From Brevibacillus brevis (GTDB lineage Bacteria; Bacillota; Bacilli; Brevibacillales; Brevibacillaceae), in the NCBI RefSeq assembly GCF_001039275.2, contig NZ_CP030117.1, positions 476,001-540,000 on the forward strand: DNA of 64,000 nt, given 5' to 3'. The notes under the pieces were generated by a model that saw nothing but the letters and a program-made list of their open reading frames with translations, did no database searches and was not told the DNA's origin. Below, in pieces: positions 9,225 through 18,250 of this stretch (positions within the stretch are counted from its first letter, which is position 1; each line of letters starts with the position of its first letter). The translations under genes and the position numbers were made by a program.

Positions 9225-9256
9225 AACCCCTTCGCCTATGGCCGGAGGGGTTGCTT
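9225..9256 (+). terminator. Terminator after the AraC-type gene
   Basis: AACCCC pairs with GGGGTT around an inner GCC-TAT-GGC helix, followed by GCTTTATT. The next 200 bases to the start at 9458 are AT-rich and hold no gene I can support. Confidence 0.65.
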
Positions 9257-9457
9257 TATTGCTGCATAAATTTTTATGTACGAGGCATACTTCATCATGA
9301 TGAAAATACCGAATTTATTTCCTTTAATAGAATTTGATGTTTGAATAAAACATAATTAATTTTACTTAAAATGTCTTCAATATTACTAAAAATGCAGTAT
9401 ATTTGTGGAGTAGCTTTCAATGAAGTTTTACCGATAGAAATAAAGGGGGTCAACACC

Positions 9458-11083
9458 GTGAAAAAAAGCGTTTTTGCAGCAATGAGTTCTATCCTGGTTC
9501 TGAGTGCGGCGCTGGCAGGCTGTGGCGGCGGCGACAAAGCAGGCGAGCAAGGTAGCAAACCTGCTGGTGAGCAAACAAGTGGTCCTAAAGAATTGAGAAT
9601 GAACATGATGTCCGAGCCACCAACTGCTGACCCTGCATTGGCTGAGGATTCTACTTCCAGTGCGGTTCTGCGTGCAACATTTGATGGTCTCACTCGTATT
9701 GGCGAAGATGGCAAACCACATCCATCTGTAGCAGAAAAAATTGACGTATCCGAAGATGGTCTTACTTATACATTCACCCTGCGTGACAGCAAATGGAGCA
9801 ATGGAGAGCCAGTTACTGCAAAGGATTTCGAATACGCTTGGAAGCGAGCGCTCGATCCGAAAACAGCATCTAACTACTCCTACCAATTGTATTACCTGAA
9901 AAACGCAGAAGAATACAACAAGGGTAAAGCAAAAGCTGATGATGTTGGCGTAAAAGCGACTGACGATAAAACACTCGTCGTAACTTTGAAAAATCCAACA
10001 CCATTCTTCTTGGAGCTGACTGCGTTCTATACGTACTACCCAGTTAACCAAAAAGTAGTCGAAGGCAACGATAAATGGGCGGGCGAAGCAGCTACACACG
10101 TAGGTAACGGTCCATTCAAAATGGAAACATGGGAACATAAGAGCAAATTGGTTCTCGTGAAGAGCGATACCTACTGGGATAAAGACGTTGTAAAACTCGA
10201 CAAGCTCAACTTCTCCATGGTTGAAGACGCAAATACAGAGCTGTCCATGTTCGACAATGACGATCTGGATTGGTCCGGAGCGCCTTTGAGCTCACTTCCT
10301 ACCGATGCGATTCCTGCATTGAAAGAATCCGGCCAAATGCAAACACGCCCGATCGCGGGTACGTACATGTACAAATTCAATACGGAAGTTCCGCCGTTCA
10401 ACAACGCGAAAATCCGTAAGGCGTTTGCTTATGCAATCGATCGTAAATCTATCATCGACAACATCACGCAAGCAAACCAAGAACCAGCTATGGGTCTGAT
10501 CCCGCCAACAATGGCAGTGGCAACAAGCCCGTATTTCAAAGATGGCGATGTAGAAGCAGCGAAAAAATTGCTGGAAGAAGGTATGAAGGAAGAAGGCATT
10601 ACCAAAATGCCGACCTTGACACTTTCCTTCAACACGTCTGAAGGTCACAAGAAAATCGCCGAAGCGATCCAAGACCAATGGAAAAAAGCACTCGGCGTAG
10701 ACATTAAGTTGGAGAACAAAGAATGGAAAGTATTCTTGGAAGATGTGAACCAAGGTAAATTCCAAATCGCTCGTTCCAGCTGGACTGGTGACTACAACGA
10801 TCCATACACGTTCTTGGACCTGTTCAAGGACAAAGATGGCGGAAACAACGACACGAAATGGGAAAATCCGAAGTACAAAGAGCTGCTGAACCAGTCTGCT
10901 CTGGAAAAGGACCCAGAAAAACGCAAACAAATCCTGGCACAAGCAGAAGCCATTTTCATGGACGAAATGCCAGCAGTTCCAATCTACTACTACACACATT
11001 CTTATGTGAAAAAAGACAAAGTAAAAGGTGTAGTACTCGACGGTCTCGGTTTCGTAGACTGGAAATGGGCAGACATTCAATAA
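9458..11083 (+). CDS. Oligopeptide-binding lipoprotein, SBP family 5 (copy 2)
   Basis: A 541-residue OppA/DppE-type binding lipoprotein. The start is a GTG preceded by AAAGGGGGT; an in-frame upstream extension starting at 9371 lacks a ribosome site and would put the signal peptide inside the protein. The lipobox is LAGC, followed by a Gly/Gln-rich linker and the core (SEPPTADPALAEDSTSSAVLRATFDGLTRIGEDGK; only short parts of it needed to place the family). It is close in sequence to copies 3 and 4 and shares with them HKKIAEAIQDQWKK and GGNNDTKWENPKYKELL. Monocistronic, with its own terminator. Confidence 0.92.
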   Translation: MKKSVFAAMSSILVLSAALAGCGGGDKAGEQGSKPAGEQTSGPKELRMNMMSEPPTADPALAEDSTSSAVLRATFDGLTRIGEDGKPHPSVAEKIDVSEDGLTYTFTLRDSKWSNGEPVTAKDFEYAWKRALDPKTASNYSYQLYYLKNAEEYNKGKAKADDVGVKATDDKTLVVTLKNPTPFFLELTAFYTYYPVNQKVVEGNDKWAGEAATHVGNGPFKMETWEHKSKLVLVKSDTYWDKDVVKLDKLNFSMVEDANTELSMFDNDDLDWSGAPLSSLPTDAIPALKESGQMQTRPIAGTYMYKFNTEVPPFNNAKIRKAFAYAIDRKSIIDNITQANQEPAMGLIPPTMAVATSPYFKDGDVEAAKKLLEEGMKEEGITKMPTLTLSFNTSEGHKKIAEAIQDQWKKALGVDIKLENKEWKVFLEDVNQGKFQIARSSWTGDYNDPYTFLDLFKDKDGGNNDTKWENPKYKELLNQSALEKDPEKRKQILAQAEAIFMDEMPAVPIYYYTHSYVKKDKVKGVVLDGLGFVDWKWADIQ

Positions 11084-11110
11084 GAAAAAGCGCATAACTC
11101 GTTGTAAAAA

Positions 11111-11140
11111 GGAAGGGTGCTACGGCACTCTTCTTTTTTT
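11111..11140 (+). terminator. Terminator after binding-protein copy 2
   Basis: GGAAGGGTGC pairs with GCACTCTTCT across TACG, followed by a run of seven T. Confidence 0.75.
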
Positions 11141-11141
11141 G

Positions 11142-11504
11142 TAAACCATTTTCAGAGAGAACAATCGAGCCGAGGATGGACGGCGATATGATAAATTATA
11201 AAATTATAAATTAAATTACTATTGTCACTTTACTGAATGTGGATAAAATTGGGTGAATGAAAAAATAGATCAATAAATGAAGCTTGAATCCTCGACTCTG
11301 AAAAAGCTTGATATTATGCGGTTTTTCTTAGAAATATCGAGGGAGGTATGTTCTGGAAATTTTATTTATCGATCAATATATTTTATAATTCATTAATTCT
11401 CTTTATAAATAAATAAAAATTTATTAAATCATTCTAAAACATATTTAAAAAATATATAAAACCATGTATATTGATAAAAGATTTAGAAAAGGGGGATTAC
11501 TTGT
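11142..11504 (+). other. AT-rich 360-base leader with no supported gene
   Basis: This stretch before binding-protein copy 3 is very AT-rich, especially 11380-11490, with A- and T-tracts typical of strong promoter upstream regions. A CCTCGA/TCGAGG inverted repeat brackets about 45 bases near 11291-11343. I see no clear -35/-10 pair, no riboswitch core and no convincing open frame; a 22-codon frame from 11348 has a ribosome-like GGGAGG only one base from its ATG. A long untranslated leader is the simplest reading. Confidence 0.5.
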
Positions 11505-13157
11505 ATGAAAAAGAATGTTTTCGTGGCAATGAGTTCTATCCTCGTTCTTGGCGCGGCACTCGCAGGATGCGGTGGCGGAAACCAGGCGGCACCGGCAGAT
11601 AACAATGCTTCCGGAACAAAGACAGAAAATTCTGCACCAGCAACTGGCTCTAAATTACTGAAACTGAACCTGCACTCCGAGCCACCAACAGCTGACCCAG
11701 GTATCGCGGAAGATACAACTTCCAGCACCATCATCACTGCTACCTTCGAAGGTCTGACTCGTGTTGGTAAAGACGGCAAATACCATCCAGCAGCAGCAGA
11801 GAGCTACACTGTTTCTGAAGACGGTAAAAAATATACATTCAAAATTCGTGATAACAAATGGAGCAATGGCGATCCTGTATCGGCAAAAGATTTCGAATAT
11901 GCCTGGAAACGCGCTCTTGATCCAAAAACAGCTTCCAACTATGCATACCAACTGTACTATGTGAAGGGCGCAGAAGCCTACAACAAAGGTAAGGGTAAAG
12001 TAGAAGACGTTGGCGTAAAAGCAATTGACGATAAAACACTCGAAGTAGAATTGGCGAACCCAACTCCATTCTTCCTGGAGCTGGTTGCATTCAAAACATA
12101 CTTCCCAGTTAATCCAAAAGTAGTAGATGGCAACGAGAAATGGGCTACCGATGCGAAAACAGTTATTGGTAACGGTCCATTCAAAATGGATTCCTGGGAG
12201 CACAAGAGCAAGCTCGTAGTTTCCAAAAACGAAAACTACTGGGATAAAGACAATGTAAAATTGGACAAAATCGAATTCTCCATGGTAGAGGATGAGAATA
12301 CTGAGCTGTCCATGTACGAAAACGGTGAACTGCACTGGGCAGGCGCTCCAACTTCTGCGTTGCCAACTGACGCGATCCCGGCTTTGAAAGATTCCGGCAA
12401 AATGACAACACAGCCAATCGCGGGTACTTACTTCTACCGTTTCAACACAGAAAAACCACCGTTCAACAATGTGAAAATCCGTAAAGCATTTGCCTATGCG
12501 ATCGATCGTCAAAGCCTGATCGACAATATCCTGCAAGCTGGTCAATTGCCAGCAACAGGCTATGTACCACCAAGCATGGCGCTGAACAAAGACGGTTTCT
12601 ACAAGGATAATGACATCGAAACAGCGAAGAAATTGCTCGAAGAAGGAATGAAAGAAGAGGGTCTGACCAAATTCCCGGCACTTACTCTTTCCTTCAACAC
12701 TTCCGAAGGTCACAAAAAGATTGCTGAGGCAATCCAAGACCAATGGAAGAAAAACCTGGGCGTTGACGTGAAGCTCGAGAACAAAGAGTGGAAGGTATAC
12801 CTGGATGACGTACACCAAGGTAAATACCAAGTGGCTCGTGCAGGCTGGTTGGGTGACTTCAACGATCCAATCAACTTCCTGGAAATGTTCAAGGAAAAAG
12901 ACGGCGGAAACAACGATACTCGTTGGGAAAATCCGAAGTACAAAGAACTCCTGAACCAATCCGCTCTGGAGCTAGACCCAGAAAAACGTAAAGCAATCCT
13001 GGCTCAGGCTGAGCAAATCCTGATGGATGAAATGCCGATTATGCCAATCTACTACTATACTCAATCTTGGGTTAAGGACGACAGAGTACAAGATGTTATC
13101 ATCGATGGTCTGGGTGCTGTAGACTACAAGTATGCAGATTTCGTAGAAAAGAAATAA
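11505..13157 (+). CDS. Oligopeptide-binding lipoprotein, SBP family 5 (copy 3)
   Basis: A 550-residue OppA/DppE-type binding lipoprotein with start ATG after AAAAGGGGGATT, a signal ending in lipobox LAGC and an Asn/Ala/Thr linker. The core has SEPPTADPGIAEDTTSSTII, KFKIRDNKWSNGDPVSAKDFEYAWKRAL (shown in part) and the C-terminal MDEMPIMPIYYYTQSWV. Long blocks match copy 4 nearly base for base (for example the segments coding for KDGGNNDTRWENPKYKELL), so copies 3 and 4 are the youngest duplicates or exchange sequence. No transport partner is nearby. Confidence 0.92.
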   Translation: MKKNVFVAMSSILVLGAALAGCGGGNQAAPADNNASGTKTENSAPATGSKLLKLNLHSEPPTADPGIAEDTTSSTIITATFEGLTRVGKDGKYHPAAAESYTVSEDGKKYTFKIRDNKWSNGDPVSAKDFEYAWKRALDPKTASNYAYQLYYVKGAEAYNKGKGKVEDVGVKAIDDKTLEVELANPTPFFLELVAFKTYFPVNPKVVDGNEKWATDAKTVIGNGPFKMDSWEHKSKLVVSKNENYWDKDNVKLDKIEFSMVEDENTELSMYENGELHWAGAPTSALPTDAIPALKDSGKMTTQPIAGTYFYRFNTEKPPFNNVKIRKAFAYAIDRQSLIDNILQAGQLPATGYVPPSMALNKDGFYKDNDIETAKKLLEEGMKEEGLTKFPALTLSFNTSEGHKKIAEAIQDQWKKNLGVDVKLENKEWKVYLDDVHQGKYQVARAGWLGDFNDPINFLEMFKEKDGGNNDTRWENPKYKELLNQSALELDPEKRKAILAQAEQILMDEMPIMPIYYYTQSWVKDDRVQDVIIDGLGAVDYKYADFVEKK

Positions 13158-13174
13158 TAGCTGTGCATGTAAAA

Positions 13175-13208
13175 GAAGAGAGGTGTTATCACCTTTCTTC
13201 TTTTTTTA
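13175..13208 (+). terminator. Terminator after binding-protein copy 3
   Basis: GAAGAGAGGTG pairs with CACCTTTCTTC across TTAT, followed by seven T. Confidence 0.8.
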
Positions 13209-13288
13209 TCTATTTAATATCCAAATTTTTACTTTTTATTGTATACTATTTTTGGAAGATTCTATCAGGGTTTATTGGAGGGTATATG

Positions 13289-14881
13289 ATGAAGAAGAGT
13301 GTTTTTATGGTATTGAGTTCGGCCCTCGTTTTCGGCGGAATGATGACAGGGTACGAAGGCGCTATCCAAGCGGCTGAGCCGAAGGTATTAAGAATGAATC
13401 TGCAATCGGAGCCGCCTACAGCAGACCCAGGAATTGCGGAGGATATAACCTCTAGCACGATCATCACTGCTATATTCGAAGGTCTGACACGTCTCGGAAA
13501 AGACGGAAAGGTGCACCCAGCCGCGGCAGAGAGCTATACCGTTTCTAAGGATGGAAAAACCTATGAATTCAAAATTCGTGAAGCAAAATGGAGCAACGGC
13601 GATCCAGTAACGGCATATGACTTCGAATATGCTTGGAAACGTGCGCTCGATCCAAAGACAGCATCCAACTACGCCTACCAGTTGTATTATGTAAAAGGTG
13701 CAGAAGACTTCAACAAAGGGACCGGCAAGGCGGGAGACGTTGGCGTAAAGGCGATTGACGATAAGACGCTAAAAGTGGAACTGACAAACTCGACACCATT
13801 TTTCCCGGAGCTGGTAGCTTTTCAAACATACTTCCCGGTGAACAAGAAGGTAGTCGAAGGCAACAGAAAATGGGCTGACGATGCAAAGACGGTTGTTGGC
13901 AACGGACCATTCAAAATGGAAACATGGGAGCACAAGAGCAAGCTCGTAGTTTCCAAAAACGAAAAGTACTGGGATAAAGCCAATGTAAAATTGGATAAGA
14001 TCGAATTCACCATGGTAGAGGATGGGACTACGGAATTGGCTATGTTTGATAACGACGAGCTGGATTGGGCGGGTGCTCCAAACTCTTCCCTGCCAATCGA
14101 TGCACTTCCGGTTTTGAGAGAAGCTGGCATCTTGAAGACACAGCCAATCGCCGGTGCCTACTTTTATCGTTTCAATACAGAGCAAGCACCGTTTACCAAC
14201 GCAAAAATTCGTAAGGCGTTCGCCTATGCAATTCATCGTGAAAGTATCACCGCCGATGTCCTGCAAGCGGGTCAAGTGCCGGCAACAGGCTATGTACCAC
14301 CGAGCATGGCGTTGAACAAAGACGGTTACTTCAAAGACAATGATCTTGAAGTTGCAAAGAAATTACTGGTAGAAGGTATGAAGGAAGAGGGTATCTCCAA
14401 ACTCCCTCCAATTACACTCAGCTACAACACATCCGAAGGTCATAAAAAGATCGCAAAAGAAATACAGGCTCAATGGAAGAAAAACCTCGGTGTAGATATC
14501 AAGCTCGAAAATAAAGCGTGGAAGGTATACTTAGAAGACGTACACGAAGGTAATTATCAAATCGCTCGTGGAGGTTGGCTAGGTGACTTCAATGACCCCA
14601 TCAACTTCTTGGAAATGTTCCAGGAAAAAGACGGCGGAAACAACGATACACGTTGGGAAAATCCAAAGTACAAGGAGCTCCTGAGCCAATCCGCTCTGGA
14701 GCAAGACCCAGAGAAACGAAAAGCAATTCTGGCTCAAGCTGAGCAAATCCTGATGGATGAAATGCCAATCATGCCAATCTACTTCTACGCCAACTCTTGG
14801 GTGCAGAATGAAAATCTGAAAGATGTCGTAATGGATGGTCTGGGTGCTATCGATTTCAAATACGCAGATATTACTCCATAA
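13289..14881 (+). CDS. Oligopeptide-binding protein, SBP family 5 (copy 4), lipobox cysteine lost
   Basis: A 530-residue paralog of the three preceding genes. Two adjacent ATG codons (13286, 13289) follow TTGGAGGG; the second gives the better spacing and matches the MKKxVF start of its paralogs. Where copies 1-3 have LAGC, this protein has MTGY: the cysteine codon TGC has become TAC. The low-complexity linker is also gone, and the segment AIQAAEPK offers a type I signal-peptidase site instead. It should therefore be secreted or wall-held rather than lipid-anchored. The core is intact with no frameshift, so it does not look like a pseudogene. Monocistronic with its own terminator. Confidence 0.88.
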   Translation: MKKSVFMVLSSALVFGGMMTGYEGAIQAAEPKVLRMNLQSEPPTADPGIAEDITSSTIITAIFEGLTRLGKDGKVHPAAAESYTVSKDGKTYEFKIREAKWSNGDPVTAYDFEYAWKRALDPKTASNYAYQLYYVKGAEDFNKGTGKAGDVGVKAIDDKTLKVELTNSTPFFPELVAFQTYFPVNKKVVEGNRKWADDAKTVVGNGPFKMETWEHKSKLVVSKNEKYWDKANVKLDKIEFTMVEDGTTELAMFDNDELDWAGAPNSSLPIDALPVLREAGILKTQPIAGAYFYRFNTEQAPFTNAKIRKAFAYAIHRESITADVLQAGQVPATGYVPPSMALNKDGYFKDNDLEVAKKLLVEGMKEEGISKLPPITLSYNTSEGHKKIAKEIQAQWKKNLGVDIKLENKAWKVYLEDVHEGNYQIARGGWLGDFNDPINFLEMFQEKDGGNNDTRWENPKYKELLSQSALEQDPEKRKAILAQAEQILMDEMPIMPIYFYANSWVQNENLKDVVMDGLGAIDFKYADITP

Positions 14882-14894
14882 TCAAAACACGGAT

Positions 14895-14927
14895 GAGAAG
14901 AGGTTTTTTACGACCTCTTCTTTTTTT
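14895..14927 (+). terminator. Terminator after binding-protein copy 4
   Basis: GAAGAGGT pairs with ACCTCTTC, followed by seven T. It closes the tandem array. Confidence 0.8.
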
Positions 14928-15011
14928 CTGTCTCATGGACAAATGACCAATCCATTACGCCCGTGGCTACATAGAGTAAAAAGGAACTAACTGCAACCAG
15001 GGGGGATATTG

Positions 15012-15269
15012 ATGGATATTGGTTCTTTGCTCAACATTGTTAAATCCATTCCTAAGGAAAAGCTAAGGACAGATGCGGGAATCAAGGAAGTCATTCGTGA
15101 AATGGCCAGAAAGTCAGGGAAAAAATTGACCGAGCAAGAGGTTAACAGTTATGCTGCGCAGTTTCGTCAGATGCAGAAAACAGAAAATGTCGGAAGCCTG
15201 TTGAATAAGCTTTCGAAAAAAGGTGTCACTGCAAAGGATTTGGAAAATATAAAAAAACGTTTTAGATAA
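15012..15269 (+). CDS. SpoVIF-like small sporulation protein
   Basis: An 85-residue charged protein with the segment DAGIKEVIREMARKSGKKLT and a following FRQMQKTEN, which resembles the stage VI sporulation protein F family (in B. subtilis needed for spore coat assembly). The ATG at 15012 is six bases after GGGGG. No membrane or secretion signal. It is 41 bases upstream of another small gene and likely forms a two-gene unit with it. The family call rests on remembered similarity and is moderate. Confidence 0.6.
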   Translation: MDIGSLLNIVKSIPKEKLRTDAGIKEVIREMARKSGKKLTEQEVNSYAAQFRQMQKTENVGSLLNKLSKKGVTAKDLENIKKRFR

Positions 15270-15310
15270 GGGGGTAGAGTGAGGAGGGAGGTGGGATTAT
15301 CGTTGAGAAA

Positions 15311-15787
15311 ATGAAAGCGAAAAAGAAGCAGGTTGTCCCCAAGAACCATGTGCTAGAATCGATCAACAAGCTTGCGGATGCACAGCATGCAAACAATGCC
15401 CAAATAATGAAAGAAATGAGTCAGGTGCGACAGGAGCTACAGGATATGAAGAATACACTGGGGCGTCTTAAACAGGCGCCTCCAAAAAGTACAGGAGAAC
15501 GGCGAGGTCTGCTGTTTGGAGGCCGACGGAGTGCCCCTCAAGTAGAAGCTGTAACCCAACCACAAAAGCCTGCCATTTCTATCGAGGATTTACTGCCGCT
15601 TTTACCGCATCTAGGCGACGCTATTCCCCAGTTGAAAAACCCCAAGGTAGCCGACTCCATTAAGGTGTTGTCGAATCCAGCTGTGATATCGCTGATACAG
15701 CAATTTCTTGCCAACGGGGGCTTGAACATGATAAAAAAACCGGTTCAACAAGTAAGTAGGCAAGAGAGAAGGGGATTTTTTCGGTAA
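15311..15787 (+). CDS. Small basic hypothetical protein, coiled-coil type
   Basis: A 158-residue protein I do not recognise. A basic N-terminus (MKAKKKQVVPKNH) leads into a coiled-coil-like helix (QIMKEMSQVRQELQDMKNTL), an Arg/Gly stretch (GERRGLLFGGRRSAP) and a C-terminal hydrophobic helical part (SIEDLLPLLPHLGDAIPQL). No signal peptide. The good ribosome site GGAGGTGGG lies about 15 bases before this ATG, which is far; in-frame ATT or ATC codons at 15296-15301 sit closer, so the true start may be a rare codon a few residues upstream. Follows the SpoVIF-like gene and is probably co-transcribed, which hints at a spore role. Confidence 0.7.
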   Translation: MKAKKKQVVPKNHVLESINKLADAQHANNAQIMKEMSQVRQELQDMKNTLGRLKQAPPKSTGERRGLLFGGRRSAPQVEAVTQPQKPAISIEDLLPLLPHLGDAIPQLKNPKVADSIKVLSNPAVISLIQQFLANGGLNMIKKPVQQVSRQERRGFFR

Positions 15788-15801
15788 AAAACTCAGTTGC
15801 A

Positions 15802-15838
15802 AAGACTGTCTCGCGGGGCATGCGGAGGCGGTCTTTTC
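15802..15838 (+). terminator. Terminator after the small two-gene unit
   Basis: AAGACTGTCTC pairs imperfectly with GAGGCGGTCTT, followed by TTCATTTT. Confidence 0.65.
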
Positions 15839-15957
15839 ATTTTGGTACCAAAAGACTATAAACTTTACAGATCATCTAGCGTCTAATAGAATGGTGAACG
15901 TTGCACATTGGCTGACGCCACATAACGAAGAAAACAGACATCACGGAGGAGGTCAGG

Positions 15958-17613
15958 ATGAAGAGACGATTTTACCCTCTGCTTTTTGCGCTGCTGGTCC
16001 TGCTGCTAATCCCCGGTTGGGCGGTTGCAGCAAGCAGTGCCTCAGAGGAAGCTGTCAATCTCATGATTGGTGGACAAGCAGTGAATGCTGAAGTACCGCC
16101 AGCCATCAAGAATGGACGCACGTTGGTTCCCGTCCGTGTTATCGCCGAAGGGCTAGGTGCAAAAGTGGATTGGAATGAGGCTACTCGAACAGCTGTCATT
16201 ACCAAAGGCACACAGCAGCTCTCCCTTACACTTGACTCCCGTACAGCAGTGTTGAACGGCAAACAAGTGAAGCTCGATACGCCACCTGTTATTTCACAAA
16301 AGCGTATGCTGCTGCCACTGCGTTTTGTCGGGGAGTCACTTGGTGTTACAGTCGGGTGGGACAACAGCACACGAACTGTCATTGCGAACGAAACACCACA
16401 GGTAAAGCTGAATGGCAAGGCACCAACCCAGCCGATCAAGCTGTATCAAGTGGAGGACACGCTGTACGCGTCCGCACAGACTGTGGCAGAGCAAGTGGGA
16501 CAAAAAGGCTTTGCGTGGAAACGACCTGAGCGCGGGATGACGATTGATGATCAGTTGGTCCTCCCATTACGTCAATTGGAGGAGGAGCTTGGAGGGTCAT
16601 TTGCATGGGACAAGAAAAATAATCAGGTTGAGATCGATCGCCTCAATATTTTGAAAGATGTATCTGAGGACGGCGACCGTGTTCGTATTGAAACGACTAT
16701 ACCTGTCATTCCTCAGTCCTTTGTGATGACAGGTCCTCACCGGATTGTCTTGGATCTCCCACAAACAGCATTGGATGATGATTTAGTCGAAGATCTAAAG
16801 CGTCAAGACGAGAAAAACGATAGCGTAGGCGAATCTGAGGAAACGTCCTCCGCTAATGATGAAGACCAAGGCACAGATTCAGATTCTGACGAACTGAATC
16901 AGGCAGAACAAGCAAAAGAAGAACCTCTCATCGCTGACCTGCGTTACAGCCAATACAGTGCATCTCCTGACACGGTTCGCGTCGTCATTGAGCTGAACCA
17001 AAAGAGCACGTATGAGCTGGCTTACACGAAAGATGGTCTCGAAGTAAAATTGACGCCAAAACCGAAGAAAACAGGCTACCTGATCGTCGTTGATGCCGGT
17101 CATGGAGGGAAAGACCCAGGCACGAAGGGCTCCGCTGGCAACAATGAAAAAGATTACAACTTGGCTGTCTCCAATAAGATTGTGGCTTTGCTGAAGCAGT
17201 ACCCAGAGTTTCAAGTCGTTCCCGTACGCACGACAGATGTGTTTTATGAACTGTCAGAGCGTGTCGCTTTTGCCAATGAGTTAGAAGCCGACTTGTTCTT
17301 GTCTATGCATGCCAACGCATTCCCGAAACCGACGGCTGCAGGAACAGAAACTTTCTATTATAATGAAAACAGCAAAGACTTTGCCCAAGTGGTACATAAA
17401 CATTTGCGTGGGGCAACGCAGTTCCCGGATAGAGGCGTCAAACAGAGCGGCTTTTATGTGATCAAAAACACGAAAATGCCTGCTGTGTTGACCGAAACTG
17501 GCTTCCTCTCCAATCCACAGGAGAATGCACAACTGACGAATCCGGCATTCCAAGATAAAATCGCGAAAGCCATTGTTGCGGCTATTCGTGAATACTACGA
17601 GTCTTATCAGTAA
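15958..17613 (+). CDS. N-acetylmuramoyl-L-alanine amidase with stalk-type and AMIN domains
   Basis: A 551-residue exported cell-wall hydrolase that cuts the bond between MurNAc and L-alanine. Order: signal peptide (cleavage near AVAAS), a copper-amine-oxidase-N-like pair of repeats (about 30-150: NGRTLVPVRVIAEGLGAKVDW, QKRMLLPLRFVGESLG), a further related segment, AMIN-type domain split by an acidic Glu/Asp/Ser linker (about 275-315), and an Amidase_3 domain from about residue 375. The zinc and catalytic positions are visible: VDAGHGGKDPG, the Glu in NNEKDYNLAVSN, LSMHANA, and TETGFLSN. Start ATG after GGAGGTC. The GerMN lipoprotein gene follows by 14 bases, so they probably share a transcript and may act together on wall or cortex. 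Confidence 0.92.
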   Translation: MKRRFYPLLFALLVLLLIPGWAVAASSASEEAVNLMIGGQAVNAEVPPAIKNGRTLVPVRVIAEGLGAKVDWNEATRTAVITKGTQQLSLTLDSRTAVLNGKQVKLDTPPVISQKRMLLPLRFVGESLGVTVGWDNSTRTVIANETPQVKLNGKAPTQPIKLYQVEDTLYASAQTVAEQVGQKGFAWKRPERGMTIDDQLVLPLRQLEEELGGSFAWDKKNNQVEIDRLNILKDVSEDGDRVRIETTIPVIPQSFVMTGPHRIVLDLPQTALDDDLVEDLKRQDEKNDSVGESEETSSANDEDQGTDSDSDELNQAEQAKEEPLIADLRYSQYSASPDTVRVVIELNQKSTYELAYTKDGLEVKLTPKPKKTGYLIVVDAGHGGKDPGTKGSAGNNEKDYNLAVSNKIVALLKQYPEFQVVPVRTTDVFYELSERVAFANELEADLFLSMHANAFPKPTAAGTETFYYNENSKDFAQVVHKHLRGATQFPDRGVKQSGFYVIKNTKMPAVLTETGFLSNPQENAQLTNPAFQDKIAKAIVAAIREYYESYQ

Positions 17614-17627
17614 GGGGGCTTTTCACG

Positions 17628-18176
17628 ATGAAAAAAAGTCGAGTGATCTGGATGGCAGCGTTAGTGATGCTGCTTTTGGCCGGATGTGGGCAAAACGCGA
17701 CAGAAACACCACAGCCAACCACACCAGTAGAACAGCCATCTGGTTCAAACACTGATCCATCGACAACAGAGCCGACTCTGAAAAAGCAAATGGTCACCGT
17801 TTACTATTCGGATAATAATTTGATGGAGCTGCAAAAAGAAGAGCAAGAGATCACGTTTGCAGAAGATATCGAGAAGTACAAAAAGACACTTGCCCTGCTA
17901 GAGACGCCTGTAAAGCCAGACGTGCACATTCCACTGTGGAAAGACTTCAAGTACCACTCCATTACAATCGATAAAGGCACCCTGACGATTGATGCAGATA
18001 GCAAGAATCAGTTCAATATGGGTTCAAGTGGCGAGACGATGGCTTTGGATGCGTTGAAGAATACATTCTTTCAGTTCTCGGAAGTAAAGGAGATTGTCTT
18101 CTTGGAGGATGGAAAGAAAGTAGAAACGCTGATGGGGCACGTAGATCTCACCGAGCCACTGAAACGAGACAATTAA
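17628..18176 (+). CDS. GerMN-domain lipoprotein
   Basis: A 182-residue lipoprotein with lipobox LAGC (Cys20), a Thr/Pro-rich linker and one GerMN domain (about residues 58-175: VTVYYSDNN, FKYHSITIDKGTLTIDADS, ALDALKNTFFQFSEVKEIVFLEDG). GerM in B. subtilis has two such domains and is needed for sporulation and germination; this protein has one. Co-transcription with the amidase gene fits a role in wall or cortex remodelling. Confidence 0.85.
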   Translation: MKKSRVIWMAALVMLLLAGCGQNATETPQPTTPVEQPSGSNTDPSTTEPTLKKQMVTVYYSDNNLMELQKEEQEITFAEDIEKYKKTLALLETPVKPDVHIPLWKDFKYHSITIDKGTLTIDADSKNQFNMGSSGETMALDALKNTFFQFSEVKEIVFLEDGKKVETLMGHVDLTEPLKRDN

Positions 18177-18187
18177 TCATCACCATA

Positions 18188-18229
18188 AAAGCGGCACACC
18201 CTGTTAATCGGGATGTGCCGCTTTTTTTC
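18188..18229 (+). terminator. Terminator after the GerMN gene
   Basis: GCGGCACA-CCC pairs with GGG-A-TGTGCCGC, followed by seven T. It ends just before the first long-hairpin element, so that element is unlikely to be read from this operon. Confidence 0.85.
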
Positions 18230-18250
18230 TCGTATAGTAGCTGCCGTGGG

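Noticed and set aside
11348..11416. A 22-codon frame in the leader of binding-protein copy 3
   Set aside because: The GGGAGG before its ATG is only one base away, the peptide is low-complexity, and there is no supporting context.
11655..12959. A 434-codon open frame on the minus strand opposite binding-protein copy 3 (similar ones oppose copies 2 and 4)
   Set aside because: Same cause: complement of a highly biased, highly expressed gene. The encoded sequence has no recognisable domain and repeats in mirror form behind each paralog.
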